A DNA stretch of 56,260 nucleotides from Pseudomonadota bacterium (GCA_021845965.1 JAJZUZ010000001.1:1-56260); one strand, 5' to 3'; counted from the first letter of the stretch, positions 7,293 to 16,363 are shown. Program-made: numbers and translations. The notes: generated from the sequence alone by a model not told the origin.

Positions 7293-9097
7293 GCAAGCAT
7301 GTCCCGGGCCACCGCCTCGGCCACCTTGATGCCGTCCACGCCGGCGGACAGAATGCCACCGGCATAACCCGCGCCCTCGCCGGCCGGGTAGAGACCGCGC
7401 ACATTCAGGCTCTGGAGATCGTCCCCGCGCGGAATGCGCAGCGGCGAGGAGGTTCGTGTCTCGACGCCGGTCAGCACGGCGTCACGCATGTCAAAGCCCT
7501 TGATCTTGCGCCCGAAGGCCGGCAGCGCCTCGCGCATGGCCTCGATGGCGTAGGCGGGCAGGGCTTCATCCAGGCCGCCCAGTTTCACGCCAGGTTTGTA
7601 GGAAGGCAGCACGCTGCCGAACTGGCTGGAGGGCTTGCCCTCGATGAAGTCACCCACCAGCTGGCCCGGCGCCTCATAGGTACCACCGCCGAGGGTGTAA
7701 GCCCGGGCCTCCAAGCGGCGCTGCAGCACGATACCGGCCAGCGGGTGGTGTTGCGGCGGGTGGCGTTGCACCATCGCCGCGGCCTGGGAGGCATACCGCG
7801 TGCCATCGGTGTCGCCAAAGGCGGCGACCCAGTCGGCCATATCATCGCGACCGTTCGGAAAGTCGGCCGGATCGATGCCGACCACGATACCGGCATTCGC
7901 GTTGCGCTCATTGCGCGAATACTGGCTCATGCCATTGGTCACCACACGCCCGGGCTCCGAGGTGGCGGCCACCACCGTGCCACCGGGGCACATGCAGAAG
8001 CTGTAGACGGCGCGGCCATTCTTGGCGTGGTGCACCAGCTTGTAGTCGGCCGCGCCCAGCAGGGGGTGGCCGGCGTGCTGGCCCCAGCGCGCGCGGTCGA
8101 TCACGCCCTGCGGGTGCTCGATGCGAAAGCCCACCGAGAAGGGCTTGGCCTCCATGGCCACGCCACGGTCCCACAGCATGGCGAAGGTGTCGCGCGAGCT
8201 GTGGCCCAGCGCCATGACGACATGGCGTGCCGGCAGTTCGTAGCTCTGGCCGGTGGTCTGGTCCATGACCTGCAGGCCGCGCAAGAGCTTGCCGTGCGGG
8301 GTCTCGTCCAGCAGCACGTCGGTGACGCGCTGCTCGAAACGGATCTCACCGCCCAGCGCAATGATCTGTTCGCGGATGCCCTCCACCACCTTGACCAGCT
8401 TGAAGGTGCCGATGTGCGGATGCGCCTCGACCAGGATCTCCTCCGGTGCGCCGGCCCGGACGAATTCGTCCATGACCTTGCGGCCCAGGTGGCGCGGATC
8501 CTTGATCTGGCTGTAGAGCTTGCCGTCGGAAAAGGTGCCGGCGCCGCCTTCACCGAACTGCACGTTCGATTCCGGCTGCAGCACTTTCTTGCGCCACAGG
8601 CCCCAGGTGTCCTTGGTGCGCTGGCGTACGGTGCGGCCCCGCTCCAGCACGATGGGCCGGAAGCCCATCTGCGCCAGCAGCAGGGCGGCGAAGATGCCGC
8701 AGGGGCCAAAGCCCACCACCACCGGCCGTTCCTGCAGGCCGGCTGGTGCCTGCGCCACCGGGTGGTAGTCCAGGTCCGGGCTGGGCATGATGTGCGGATG
8801 GCCGGCGTGCTGCAGCAGCAGGCGCGCCTCCAGCGCGGCATCGTGCAGCGTCAGGTCAACGATGTAGACCGCCTGCAGCTCCTTCTTGCGTGCATCGAAG
8901 CTGCGTTTGTAGACGCGCAGTTCGGCAATCTCGGTCTCCTGGATGTGCAGGGCCGTTGCCGCGAGGCGGCGCAGGGCGGCCAGGGGGTGCGGCGCGGGCA
9001 CGCGGTCGGCATCGGTCTCGGCCGGGGCGTCGGCCGCGCGCCGCTCGGGCAGGGGCAGGTCTGCCAGCGGCAGCTTGAGTTCGGTCAGTCGGATCAT
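7289..9097 (-). CDS. FAD-dependent dehydrogenase of the COG2509 type
   Basis: A 602-residue uncharacterised NAD(P)/FAD-dependent oxidoreductase. An N-terminal ~95-residue domain contains a basic, possibly RNA- or ligand-binding stretch (RVYKRSFDARKKE). The FAD Rossmann motif follows (VVVGFGPCGIFAALLLAQMGFRPIVLERG), then the family-specific SNVQFGEGGAGTFSDGKL segment. The C-terminal FAD-contact motif is GLYPAGEGAGYAGGILSAGVDGIKVAEA. The CMCPGG sequence in the middle contains two cysteines that could be redox-active. The substrate is not known for this family. Downstream, its stop is overlapped by a 45-codon gene. No strong Shine-Dalgarno is visible before ATG 9097. Confidence 0.85.
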   Translation of the reverse strand: MIRLTELKLPLADLPLPERRAADAPAETDADRVPAPHPLAALRRLAATALHIQETEIAELRVYKRSFDARKKELQAVYIVDLTLHDAALEARLLLQHAGHPHIMPSPDLDYHPVAQAPAGLQERPVVVGFGPCGIFAALLLAQMGFRPIVLERGRTVRQRTKDTWGLWRKKVLQPESNVQFGEGGAGTFSDGKLYSQIKDPRHLGRKVMDEFVRAGAPEEILVEAHPHIGTFKLVKVVEGIREQIIALGGEIRFEQRVTDVLLDETPHGKLLRGLQVMDQTTGQSYELPARHVVMALGHSSRDTFAMLWDRGVAMEAKPFSVGFRIEHPQGVIDRARWGQHAGHPLLGAADYKLVHHAKNGRAVYSFCMCPGGTVVAATSEPGRVVTNGMSQYSRNERNANAGIVVGIDPADFPNGRDDMADWVAAFGDTDGTRYASQAAAMVQRHPPQHHPLAGIVLQRRLEARAYTLGGGTYEAPGQLVGDFIEGKPSSQFGSVLPSYKPGVKLGGLDEALPAYAIEAMREALPAFGRKIKGFDMRDAVLTGVETRTSSPLRIPRGDDLQSLNVRGLYPAGEGAGYAGGILSAGVDGIKVAEAVARDMLA

Positions 9098-9136
9098 GGC
9101 TTGTGTTGATCAAGCAAGGAGCCGACATGATACCGG

Positions 9137-10054
9137 TCAGGTCGGCAGGAAGCCTTCCACCGACAGGTAGCGCTCACCGGTGTCGTAGTTGAAGCCCAGC
9201 ACCGTGGCGCCGGCCGGCAGTTCGGGCAGCTTCTGCGCGATGGCTGCCAGTGTGGCACCGGAGGAAATGCCCACCAGCATGCCCTCTTCCCGGGCGCAGC
9301 GGCGACCCATCTCGCGCGCGGCCTCGGCGTCGACGGTGATGACGCCATCGAGCAGCGTGGTGTCCAGGTTCTTGGGGATGAAGCCGGCGCCGATGCCCTG
9401 GATGGGGTGGGGCGCGGGCGCGCCGCCGGAGATGACGGGCGAGGCCACCGGCTCGACGGCGTACACCTTGAGCCGGGGCCACTTGGCCTTCAGCACCTGG
9501 GCGCAACCGGTCAGGTGACCACCCGTGCCCACGCCGGTGATCAGTGCGTCCAGGCCTTCGGGAAAGTCCTGGATGATTTCCTGCGCCGTGGTGCGCGCGT
9601 GCACGGCCACATTGGCCGGGTTCTCGAACTGCTGCGGCATCCAGGCGCCCGGCGTGGAGGCGACCAGTTCCTCGGCGCGGGCGATGGCGCCCTTCATGCC
9701 CTTTTCGCGCGGCGTGAGGTCGAAGCTGGCGCCATAGGCCAGCATGAGGCGGCGCCGCTCAATCGACATGCTGTCGGGCATGACCAGGATCATCTTGTAG
9801 CCCTTGACGGCGGCCACCATGGCCAGTCCGACGCCGGTGTTGCCGGAGGTCGGCTCGATGATGGTGCCGCCGGGCTTCAACTGGCCGCTCTTCTCGGCCT
9901 CCTCGATCATGGCCAGCGCGATGCGGTCCTTGATGGAGCCGCCCGGGTTGCCGCGCTCGGACTTGATCCACACCTGGTGGCCGCTGCCGAACAGGCGGTT
10001 GATGCGTACGTGCGGTGTGTTGCCGATAGTCTGCAGGATGTTGACGGCTTTCAT
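9137..10054 (-). CDS. cysK: Cysteine synthase (O-acetylserine sulfhydrylase)
   Basis: Pyridoxal-phosphate enzyme that makes cysteine from O-acetylserine and sulfide. The 305-residue protein has the fold-type II motifs: the PLP lysine in [11 protein letters not shown], the substrate loop PTSGNTG, the phosphate-binding glycine loop [10 protein letters not shown], and SSGATLAA. It is called CysK rather than CysM on overall pattern, which is not certain. The start is 10054: AAGGAG lies five bases before it. A further 51 codons are open upstream but run into the RNase P RNA gene and are rejected. It is divergent from rnpB; an Rrf2-family regulator gene lies just beyond rnpB. Confidence 0.92.
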   Translation of the reverse strand: MKAVNILQTIGNTPHVRINRLFGSGHQVWIKSERGNPGGSIKDRIALAMIEEAEKSGQLKPGGTIIEPTSGNTGVGLAMVAAVKGYKMILVMPDSMSIERRRLMLAYGASFDLTPREKGMKGAIARAEELVASTPGAWMPQQFENPANVAVHARTTAQEIIQDFPEGLDALITGVGTGGHLTGCAQVLKAKWPRLKVYAVEPVASPVISGGAPAPHPIQGIGAGFIPKNLDTTLLDGVITVDAEAAREMGRRCAREEGMLVGISSGATLAAIAQKLPELPAGATVLGFNYDTGERYLSVEGFLPT

Positions 10055-10103
10055 CTGGGCTCCTTCGTTCGGATGGTTCGATGCAGGAATTGTCGCCGCA
10101 GGG

Positions 10104-10109
10104 GATAAT
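10104..10109 (+). promoter_or_regulatory. -10 element (GATAAT) of rnpB
   Basis: GATAAT matches five of six consensus bases and ends about 8 bases before the first base of the P1 helix of RNase P RNA, the expected distance to the transcription start. A clear -35 is not seen. Confidence 0.6.
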
Positions 10110-10117
10110 CCATGCCG

Positions 10118-10445
10118 TGAAGTCAGCCAGACCGCCGCTGGTGCAAGCTGGGAAACCAGGCACTGGAGGAACGTCCGGACTGCACAGGGCAGCGTAGGAG
10201 GTAACACCTCTCCACCGTGAGGTGAGGATCAGAGCAACAGAGACGAGTCGGTGCGGGGCAACCCGCATCGGGTGAAACGGGCAATCTCTACGCGCAGCAA
10301 TACCAAGTAGGCCAGCGTTGATGTGGCTCCGCAGAGCTGGCGGGTAGGTAGCACCGAGCCGGTGGGGCGACCCCCGGCCCAGATTAATGGCGGTCACGCC
10401 GCGGGCAACCGCGGTGCACAGAATCCGGCTTATCGGCTGACTTCA
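10118..10445 (+). ncRNA. rnpB: RNase P RNA, class A
   Basis: Catalytic RNA that removes tRNA 5' leaders. The two ends pair as helix P1 (TGAAGTCAGCC at 10118-10128 with GGCTGACTTCA at 10435-10445). Conserved core blocks are present in order: GAGGAACGTCCGGACT (P4 and its 5' flank), AGAGCAACAGAGA, GGGTGAAACGGGCAA, CGCAGCAATACCAAGTAGG, and near the 3' end ACAGAATCCGGCTTATCGGC, which contains the tRNA CCA-contact and P4 3' strand region. Length (~328) suits a betaproteobacterial type A RNA. Ends are set by P1 and may be off by a few bases. Confidence 0.96.
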
Positions 10446-10495
10446 CACTTCTTTCCATGGCGGCCGCGCGGGCGGCAGCCGTGTCGGCGCCGGCC

Positions 10496-11029
10496 TCAGT
10501 GCTTGGCCGCCAAGGCGGCGGCCAGCGCGAATACCGAGTTCGGCGCGCTGGTCTTCACCGGCTCCGGCTTGCGCGCAGTGAAGATGCCGCGCCGGCCGGC
10601 CGGGCGCTCCTCGACCTGCACGCCCTTGGCACGCTGCTCTTCGCACAGCTGCTGCAGCTTGATGGACTGCAGGTGTTCCATCATGCGGCTGCTCAGGCCG
10701 GTCCACAGATCACGCGTCATCTGCCAGCCGGCCTCCCCCGCTTCCGAGGCTTCATCCGCGTGCAGCACCTTGGAGCCCTCCACGGCGCTGATGATGTCGG
10801 CCACGCTGATGGTGAGCGCGCTGCGTGCCAGGGTGTAGCCACCGCCGGGCCCGCGCGTGCTGTCGACCAGCCCGCTCTGGCGCAGCTTGGCAAACAGCTG
10901 CTCCAGGTAGGAGAGCGAAATCTGCAGCCGGCTGCCGATGGCATTCAGGGGTACGGGGCCCGACTGCTCGCGCAGGGCCAGGTCGATCATGGCGGCGACG
11001 GCAAAACGGCTCTTGGCACTCAGACGCAT
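10496..11029 (-). CDS. Rrf2-family (IscR-like) regulator lacking Fe-S cysteines
   Basis: A 177-residue DNA-binding protein. The N-terminal winged helix is very close to IscR (MRLSAKSRFAV, ISLSYLEQLFAKLRQSGLV, RGPGGGYTLAR). The region that carries the three [2Fe-2S] cysteines in IscR (about residues 92-104) has none: it reads HADEASEAGEAGW. The only cysteine is Cys129. A C-terminal extension of ~30 residues ends FALAAALAAKH. The likely role is a cluster-independent repressor or activator; the target is unknown, but cysK lies nearby beyond rnpB. Start 11029 is chosen because AAGGAG lies before it and because the family begins MRLS; an upstream start would add 16 residues. Confidence 0.88.
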   Translation of the reverse strand: MRLSAKSRFAVAAMIDLALREQSGPVPLNAIGSRLQISLSYLEQLFAKLRQSGLVDSTRGPGGGYTLARSALTISVADIISAVEGSKVLHADEASEAGEAGWQMTRDLWTGLSSRMMEHLQSIKLQQLCEEQRAKGVQVEERPAGRRGIFTARKPEPVKTSAPNSVFALAAALAAKH

Positions 11030-11103
11030 GGTGTTCTCCTTCGGGCAGATGGGTGCCGGCGAAGCGGCACAAGTCACAATTTAGGGACTCCCGAGCTTGA
11101 AGT

Positions 11104-11115
11104 AAATTCGAATTT
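11104..11115. promoter_or_regulatory. Palindrome in the divergent iscR-like/nhaR promoter region
   Basis: AAATTCGAATTT is a perfect 12-base palindrome in the AT-rich gap between the two divergent regulator genes, 43 bases before nhaR. It is a plausible operator for either regulator; binding is inferred only. Confidence 0.35.
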
Positions 11116-11157
11116 TTGTTGAAATCATTTCGAGAAAATCGCAATTTTGGAGTGGCC

Positions 11158-12054
11158 ATGAACTTCAAGCACCTGCATTACTTCTGGGTCACGGCGCGCT
11201 CGGGTGGCATCGTGAAGGCCGGCGAGCAGCTGCACACCTCGCCGCAGACCCTGTCCGGGCAGATCAAGCTGCTGGAGGAGCGGTTGGGGCGCAAGCTGTT
11301 TCGCAAGAGCGGCCGCAACCTGGAGCTGACCGAGGATGGCCGCGTGGCGCTGGGTTATGCCGACGAGATCTTCAGCCTGGGGGCCGAGCTTGAGGCGGCG
11401 TTGCGCCAGTCGGGCGGCGGCGCGCGGGCGCTGGAGTTTCGCGTCGGCGTGGCCGATTCGGTGGCCAAATCGGTGGCTTACCGGCTGCTGGAGCCGGCGA
11501 TGGACCTGGAGGTGCCGGTGCGGCTGATCGGCATGGAGGGCAAATTCCCGGAGCTGCTGGCGCAGCTGGCCCTGCAGCGGCTGGACCTGGTGATCGCGGA
11601 CGAACCGCTGACGCGGCGCATCAGCGTCAAGGCCTTCAACCATGCGCTGGGAGCCTCACCCATGAGCTTCTTCTGCGCGCCCGCCTTGCGGCGCGCACTC
11701 AAGGGGGCGTTTCCGCACTGCCTGCACGGCGCGCCGATGCTGATCCAGGGGGCGGCCTCCTCGGTGCGCCAGCAGCTCGAAGGCTGGCTGGCGCGCCAGC
11801 AGATCCAGCCGCGCATCGTGGGCGAGTTCGACGATGGTGCGTTGATGATGGCCTTTGGCCGCGAAGGGCGGGGCGTGTTCATGTCGCCCAGCGTGCTGGA
11901 GGATGAGACCGTGGCGCAGTACGGGGTGCAGGTGCTGGGCCGCAGCGAGGAGCTGGTGGAGGAGTTCTACGCCGTCTCGGTGGAGCGCCGCATCACGCAT
12001 CCGGCGGTGGCGGCCATCACCCAGGCGGCACGCGACCGCCTGTTCCACGCCTGA
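11158..12054 (+). CDS. nhaR: LysR-family regulator, NhaR-like
   Basis: A 298-residue LysR-type regulator. The N-terminal helix-turn-helix (MNFKHLHYFWVTARSGGIVKAGEQL... PQTLSGQIKLLEERLG) has the MNxKHLxYFW opening typical of NhaR, which activates the Na+/H+ antiporter gene nhaA and biofilm genes in E. coli. The LysR effector-binding domain follows. Length matches NhaR (~300). ATG 11158 is preceded by GGAG with a five-base gap; an alternative start 14 codons upstream is less likely. No antiporter gene is next to it here, so the sodium role is inference from family. Confidence 0.85.
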   Translation: MNFKHLHYFWVTARSGGIVKAGEQLHTSPQTLSGQIKLLEERLGRKLFRKSGRNLELTEDGRVALGYADEIFSLGAELEAALRQSGGGARALEFRVGVADSVAKSVAYRLLEPAMDLEVPVRLIGMEGKFPELLAQLALQRLDLVIADEPLTRRISVKAFNHALGASPMSFFCAPALRRALKGAFPHCLHGAPMLIQGAASSVRQQLEGWLARQQIQPRIVGEFDDGALMMAFGREGRGVFMSPSVLEDETVAQYGVQVLGRSEELVEEFYAVSVERRITHPAVAAITQAARDRLFHA

Positions 12055-12058
12055 GCGC

Positions 12059-13162
12059 TCACGACGCGCAGGTGCCGCCCGCCTTCAACAATTCGGCCCG
12101 CTCGGGTGTGGCCGGGTGGGTACTGAGCCAGTCCGGCAACCCGCGCCTGCGCCCGGGTTCCCGGCTGTCTCGGGGCTGTCGCGACAGGGCCAGCAGCAGC
12201 TCGCCCATGGGGGCGGTGGGCTGTTGGGCGCGTGCCATCAGGGCCAGCGCAAAGCAGTCCGACTCGCTCTCGTGCTGGCGGCGGTAGGCCAGGCCGGTCA
12301 GCAGGGTGCTGGTCATGGACACGAGGTTCGACACATCGCCCAGCGCCAGGCCCAGGCCGACATTGAGCACACCCTGCTCCACCACCAGGCGCGTGCCGTG
12401 GCGGTGCTCGACATGCCCGATCTCATGGGCCAGTACGCCCAGCAGGGCCGCGTCGCCGAGCTGGTGGCGTGCTGCGGCTTCCACCAGTTCATCCGTCATC
12501 ACCACGGTGCCGCCCGGCAGGGCAAAGGCGTTCGGGCCGAGGCCGCGGCGGAACTGCAGCTCGTAACGCGGGGCATAGGCCGGGTAGCGCTTGAGCGGGG
12601 TCAGGCCCGCCAGCAGGGTGTTGAACTGGGCCCGCAGCTCGGTCTGGCGCTCCGGTGGCAGCCGCGTGGGCTGGAGCCAGCGCGCGTCGACCTGGGCCAG
12701 CGCCTGCTGGCTGAGGTTGAGCTCCCACGCCAGCGGCACCTGGCGCGTGAGTTGCGCTGCGGCCCAGGGCGTGCCGTAGCGGTAGAACCCGGCCAGTGCC
12801 AGGGTGGCGATAGCCAGCGCGCCCAGCAGCGCGGGCCAGCGCGTCTGCATGCGCTGCGCCAGCGTGGGGCGCGCGCCCGCGGCGGCCAGCGCCGCTTGCC
12901 AGGCCTGCGCCTGGGCGATCTCCACGCTGCCGTGGTCGCGCAAGGCCACGGTGATGCGTTCGGGCACGTGGCCTGCGCTCCACTGCGGCGGCCACTCCAC
13001 CTCGTCATGCTCAAAGCGCCGCGAGGCGGCATGCGCCAGATCCAGCACATGCAGGCGCAGCGCCGGGCCCTTGCGGCCGGGTTCGAGCGCGATCAGCACG
13101 TCGCGCGCGCGGCTGCTGCGGCCGTTGAACCAGCGCGCGCGGATCAGCTCTGCCTCGGCCAT
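12059..13162 (-). CDS. M48-family zinc metalloprotease, single-pass membrane protein
   Basis: A 367-residue protein. Residues 1-105 form an N-terminal domain of unknown role. One membrane segment lies at about 109-127 (WPALLGALAIATLALAGFY), followed by a peptidase M48 domain with the zinc motif HEIGH at 246-250, the third ligand region ESESDCFA and a closing STHPATPERAELL. It probably cleaves or chaperones envelope proteins, like YcaL/BepA relatives. The gene starts five bases after the stop of the YjgN-like gene and is surely cotranscribed with it. The frame stays open far upstream, but that stretch overlaps the YjgN-like gene and is not coding. Confidence 0.9.
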   Translation of the reverse strand: MAEAELIRARWFNGRSSRARDVLIALEPGRKGPALRLHVLDLAHAASRRFEHDEVEWPPQWSAGHVPERITVALRDHGSVEIAQAQAWQAALAAAGARPTLAQRMQTRWPALLGALAIATLALAGFYRYGTPWAAAQLTRQVPLAWELNLSQQALAQVDARWLQPTRLPPERQTELRAQFNTLLAGLTPLKRYPAYAPRYELQFRRGLGPNAFALPGGTVVMTDELVEAAARHQLGDAALLGVLAHEIGHVEHRHGTRLVVEQGVLNVGLGLALGDVSNLVSMTSTLLTGLAYRRQHESESDCFALALMARAQQPTAPMGELLLALSRQPRDSREPGRRRGLPDWLSTHPATPERAELLKAGGTCAS

Positions 13163-13167
13163 GCGGA

Positions 13168-14397
13168 CTAGCCTACGATGTCCAGCCCGGCCATGTCGGC
13201 CAGGGCATCGCCCAGCGCGTGTTGCTGCCGCACCATCTGGCCCACCAGCTGGTCCAGGCCGCCCTTGACGTGCAGGGTCACTGAGTCGACCTTCATGTGG
13301 TACTCGTTCACCCGTGCAAAGGGGCGGTACAGGCCCAGCGTGAGCACGGTGAAGAGCAGGTTCTTGAGCCGTCGCCGCACGTAGGCCCAGGGCCGCAGCT
13401 CGCATTTGAAGCGCGCGACCTGGCTCAGTCCCACATTGCTCCAGATCAGCCGGAACATGCGCGCTTCCCGGTAGGCGCGTGCCGGCGCCGAGGCGATGAC
13501 CAGCCCGGCGATGAAGGCCAGCACACCGACAAAGACCGCCAGCACGAACACCATGCCGGTCCGCGGCAGATGCCCAAAGGTCAGGCCGGCCGCCAGCCCC
13601 AGGCCCACCGCCAGCAGTGCGACCAGGGCCGCGCCGGCGATGAATACGCCGATGGTAGCCAGCCAGATGCGCACGAAGTCGCCGTAGACCGGTTTCCAGC
13701 GGCCCCGTTGGCCGCCCAGACTGCTGCGCAGCACCAGCAGGCTCTTGTAGTTGTATTCGATGCGGATGACGCACAGCACGCTGAGCACGACCCCCAGAAC
13801 GATCAGGCAGCCCGTGGCGGCGTTGAGCCGCGCCAGGCCGGGGAAGGGCGGGGCGCTGCGCGGTGCGCGCGCGGGCGGCGCCACCGGCAGCTCCGGCGCC
13901 AGCGCGTCCAGGCCGTAGGTGATGCCGATCCAGAGGCCCGCCATCGCGAACAGCGGCCAGCTCGCGAGGTAGACGTCCTTCCAGCTCGCGGCAAAGCGCA
14001 ATTGCAGGCCGCGCCAGCGCGTGCTGGCCAGGCGAAAGCGCATGGCGCTGCCCCAGATGTAGGGAGCGAGCAGGGCGGCGGCCAGGATGAAGAGCGAGAC
14101 CGCGGTGTCCTGCCCCGTCTCGGAGGCGATCTTGAAGGCGATGTAGAGCAGCACGAAGATGACAAAGCCCAGCACCATCTTGCGCAGCGGCGCGGCAAAT
14201 TCCAGCGGACTGCCGGCGATCACGGTGTGGTCGTAGAAATAGCGCGCCGTGCGCTGGCGTGCCCAGGGCGTGTACAGGCCCAGGGTCAGCAGGGACAGCA
14301 GCACATTGACGATCCAGACCCGGAAGTACTCACTGCCGCGCCCGGAAAACTTCAGGCGATAGGCGTCGATGCCGTGGCGGCTGTTATTGCTGACCAT
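13168..14397 (-). CDS. YjgN-like (DUF898) inner-membrane protein
   Basis: A 409-residue polytopic protein. The N-terminal pattern YRLKFSGRGSEYFRVWIVNVLLSLLTLGLYTPWARQRTARYF and its internal repeat near the C-terminus (FTVLTLGLYRPFARVNEYH) are the hallmark of DUF898/YjgN. Several strongly hydrophobic stretches between them indicate about six to eight membrane segments. The function of the family is unknown. GGGAGGG lies three bases before ATG 14397. It is the first gene of a two-gene unit with the M48 protease, which suggests that the two act on the same envelope process. Confidence 0.88.
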   Translation of the reverse strand: MVSNNSRHGIDAYRLKFSGRGSEYFRVWIVNVLLSLLTLGLYTPWARQRTARYFYDHTVIAGSPLEFAAPLRKMVLGFVIFVLLYIAFKIASETGQDTAVSLFILAAALLAPYIWGSAMRFRLASTRWRGLQLRFAASWKDVYLASWPLFAMAGLWIGITYGLDALAPELPVAPPARAPRSAPPFPGLARLNAATGCLIVLGVVLSVLCVIRIEYNYKSLLVLRSSLGGQRGRWKPVYGDFVRIWLATIGVFIAGAALVALLAVGLGLAAGLTFGHLPRTGMVFVLAVFVGVLAFIAGLVIASAPARAYREARMFRLIWSNVGLSQVARFKCELRPWAYVRRRLKNLLFTVLTLGLYRPFARVNEYHMKVDSVTLHVKGGLDQLVGQMVRQQHALGDALADMAGLDIVG

Positions 14398-14435
14398 CCA
14401 CCCTCCCTGGTGAAACCTGTGTGCGGGCCAGTGTA

Positions 14436-15335
14436 TCAGCGCGTTTCCTGCAGTCGCTCCACGTGCGCCAGCAGGGAGCGCCGGGCCATGGGCCACAGCT
14501 GCGCCGGCACGTCGTCATAGGCCAGGGGCAGCCAGTCGTCCAGCGTGCCCCCGGGCAGCGCCTGCATGGCACGGCGGATCTTGTCCTCGCGCTGCAGGCG
14601 GTGCGCCTTGAGCCGGGCGATGGCGGGCCGTGCCTGCGGCAGCACGTGGCCGTGGGCGGGCAGGATGTATTCGAGCTGCAGCCGCGCGCAGGCGGCGTCC
14701 AGCGCGTCCAGTGCGTCGAGGTAGTGCGTCATATTGCCGTCGGGCGGGTTGATGACGGTGGTGCTGCCGTTGAGGATGTGGTCACCCGAGAACAGCAGCC
14801 CGTCGCCGCGCTGGCCGGGCAAAAGCAGGCACAGGTGGTTGGCCGCGTGCCCCGGGGTATGCAGGACATGCAGGGCATGGCGCAGGCCGCCGTCGGGTGC
14901 GTGCAGGGCCAGCACCTCGCCGTCGTCCAGCACGCGGTCGGGCGCGAAGTGGCTGTCGGCGCGTGCGGTCGGCGCGGAGGGCCGGCCCAGCACCGGTGGC
15001 GCCACGCGCCGGCCGCGCTCGCTGCACAGGCGCTGCAGGGGACGGGCTGCCGGCGCGTGGTCGGCATGTGAGTGCGTGCAGACGATGAGGCGGATGTCAC
15101 CGCCGCAGGCCTGCCACAGGCGTTCGACATGGGGCGGCTCGTCCGGGCCGGGGTCGATGACGATCCAGCCGGTGGCGGCCTCGCCGACCAGGTAGCTGTT
15201 GGTGCCGGGGCCGGTCATGACGCCAGGGTTGGGGGCCGTCAGGCGCTGCAGGTGCGGCAGCAGGGCCACTGCCCGCTCGTGCTGCCACGGGGGGGTCGCG
15301 TGCAGGCCGACATGGGGTTCTTGCGTACTGGACAT
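14436..15335 (-). CDS. MBL-fold metallohydrolase
   Basis: A 299-residue metallo-beta-lactamase-fold hydrolase. It has the metal motif HSHADH in VCTHSHADHAPAARPL, GPGTNSYLVG, LHTPGHAANHLCLLL (third histidine), FSGDHI (bridging aspartate) and ILPAHGHVL. A winged-helix-like C-terminal region follows, as in LACTB2-type proteins. Those relatives are RNA endonucleases or thioester hydrolases; the substrate here is not known. Start 15335 gives an N-terminus of plausible length; an ATG seven codons upstream (15356) is an equal alternative. It is divergent from the TctC-like gene, with ~50 bases between them. Confidence 0.85.
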   Translation of the reverse strand: MSSTQEPHVGLHATPPWQHERAVALLPHLQRLTAPNPGVMTGPGTNSYLVGEAATGWIVIDPGPDEPPHVERLWQACGGDIRLIVCTHSHADHAPAARPLQRLCSERGRRVAPPVLGRPSAPTARADSHFAPDRVLDDGEVLALHAPDGGLRHALHVLHTPGHAANHLCLLLPGQRGDGLLFSGDHILNGSTTVINPPDGNMTHYLDALDALDAACARLQLEYILPAHGHVLPQARPAIARLKAHRLQREDKIRRAMQALPGGTLDDWLPLAYDDVPAQLWPMARRSLLAHVERLQETR

Positions 15336-15388
15336 GGCGGGGTTTGCTCTTACCATGCCACGATACCAAAACCCTGAGGAGACGCACG

Positions 15389-16363
15389 ATGAACAGAAAG
15401 AAATTCCTGCCGCTGTTGCTGGCGCTGATGTGCCTGGCGGGTCTCGCGCCCGCTGCGCAGGCCCAGGAGTGGCCGGGCAAGCAACCCATCAAGCTGGTGG
15501 CCGTATTTCCGCCGGGCGGTTCGGTGGACCAGGTGGCGCGCCTGCTGGCGCCGCATCTGCAGCAGGAGCTGGGGCAGAACGTCATTGTCGAGAACAAGGG
15601 TGGCGCCTCCGGTTCCATCGGAGCGGCCCAGGTGGCCGCCGCCGCGCCGGACGGCTACACCTTTGCCGTGGTGTTCGATACCCATGGTGTGAATCCGAGC
15701 CTGATTCCGAATCTGCCTTTCGACTCGCGCAAGGACCTGACGACCGTCGTCGTCGTCGGCACTTCGCCCATGGTGCTGGCCACCCATGCCGGTTCCGAGT
15801 TCAAGACCTTTGCCGACGTCCTGGCCGCCGGCAAGACGGCCAAGGGGGCGAGCTACGGCTCCATCGGCTCGGGCAGCCTGGGCCACCTCGCCATGGCCCT
15901 GCTGGGCAAGAACAACGGCATGAACTTCGTGCATGTGCCCTACAAGGGCGGCGGCCCGCTGATGAACGACGCCGTCGCGGGCCACGTGCCGCTGGCCATC
16001 GGCTCGGTTTTCGTCGTCAAGCCGCACATCGACAGCAAGCGCCTGCGGCCGCTGGCGGTGACCAGCAGCAAGCGCGCGCGCGAACTGCCGGACGTGCCCA
16101 CGATTGCCGAGAGCGGTTTTGCCGGCTTCGAGGCCCCGGCCTGGTGGGCCGTACTGGCCCCGGCCAAGACACCGGCGCCGATCGTCAAACGCATGAACGA
16201 AGCCATCAACAAGGTCATGAAGAACCCTGACGTGGCCAAGCGCCTGGAGACCCAGGGCATTGACGTGCTGGGCGGCACGCCACAGGCCGGCCAGGCCTTC
16301 GTCGAGCACCAGATGGACATCTGGGCCAAGGTGGTGAAGGACAACGACATCAAGCCGGACTAG
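15389..16363 (+). CDS. Bug/TctC-family tripartite transporter substrate-binding protein
   Basis: A 324-residue periplasmic binding protein. It has a Sec signal peptide (MNRKKFLPLLLALMCLAG... AQA-Q, cleavage at about residue 25). The family motifs follow: WPGKQPIKLVAVFPPGGSVDQVARLL, QNVIVENKGGASGSIGAAQVA, PDGYTF, HVPYKGGGPLMNDAVAGHVPLAI and PDVPTIAESGFAGFEAPAWW. Such proteins bind small carboxylates for a TctAB permease and are very numerous in Burkholderiales, usually as orphans, as here. The ligand cannot be read from the sequence. GAGGAG lies eight bases before the ATG; a start 15 codons upstream is less likely. Confidence 0.93.
   Translation: MNRKKFLPLLLALMCLAGLAPAAQAQEWPGKQPIKLVAVFPPGGSVDQVARLLAPHLQQELGQNVIVENKGGASGSIGAAQVAAAAPDGYTFAVVFDTHGVNPSLIPNLPFDSRKDLTTVVVVGTSPMVLATHAGSEFKTFADVLAAGKTAKGASYGSIGSGSLGHLAMALLGKNNGMNFVHVPYKGGGPLMNDAVAGHVPLAIGSVFVVKPHIDSKRLRPLAVTSSKRARELPDVPTIAESGFAGFEAPAWWAVLAPAKTPAPIVKRMNEAINKVMKNPDVAKRLETQGIDVLGGTPQAGQAFVEHQMDIWAKVVKDNDIKPD

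Noticed and set aside
7289-9109. Forward-strand frame of about 454 codons opposite the FAD dehydrogenase
   Set aside because: Antisense shadow; the reverse strand shows FAD-binding motifs at both ends of the protein.
10055-10207. N-terminal extension of cysK by 51 codons
   Set aside because: It would run into the RNase P RNA gene, has no family match, and a good Shine-Dalgarno supports the start at 10054.
13163-13774. 204-codon upstream extension of the M48 protease
   Set aside because: It overlaps the YjgN-like gene in another frame and has no domain pattern; the protease has a fitting start at 13162.
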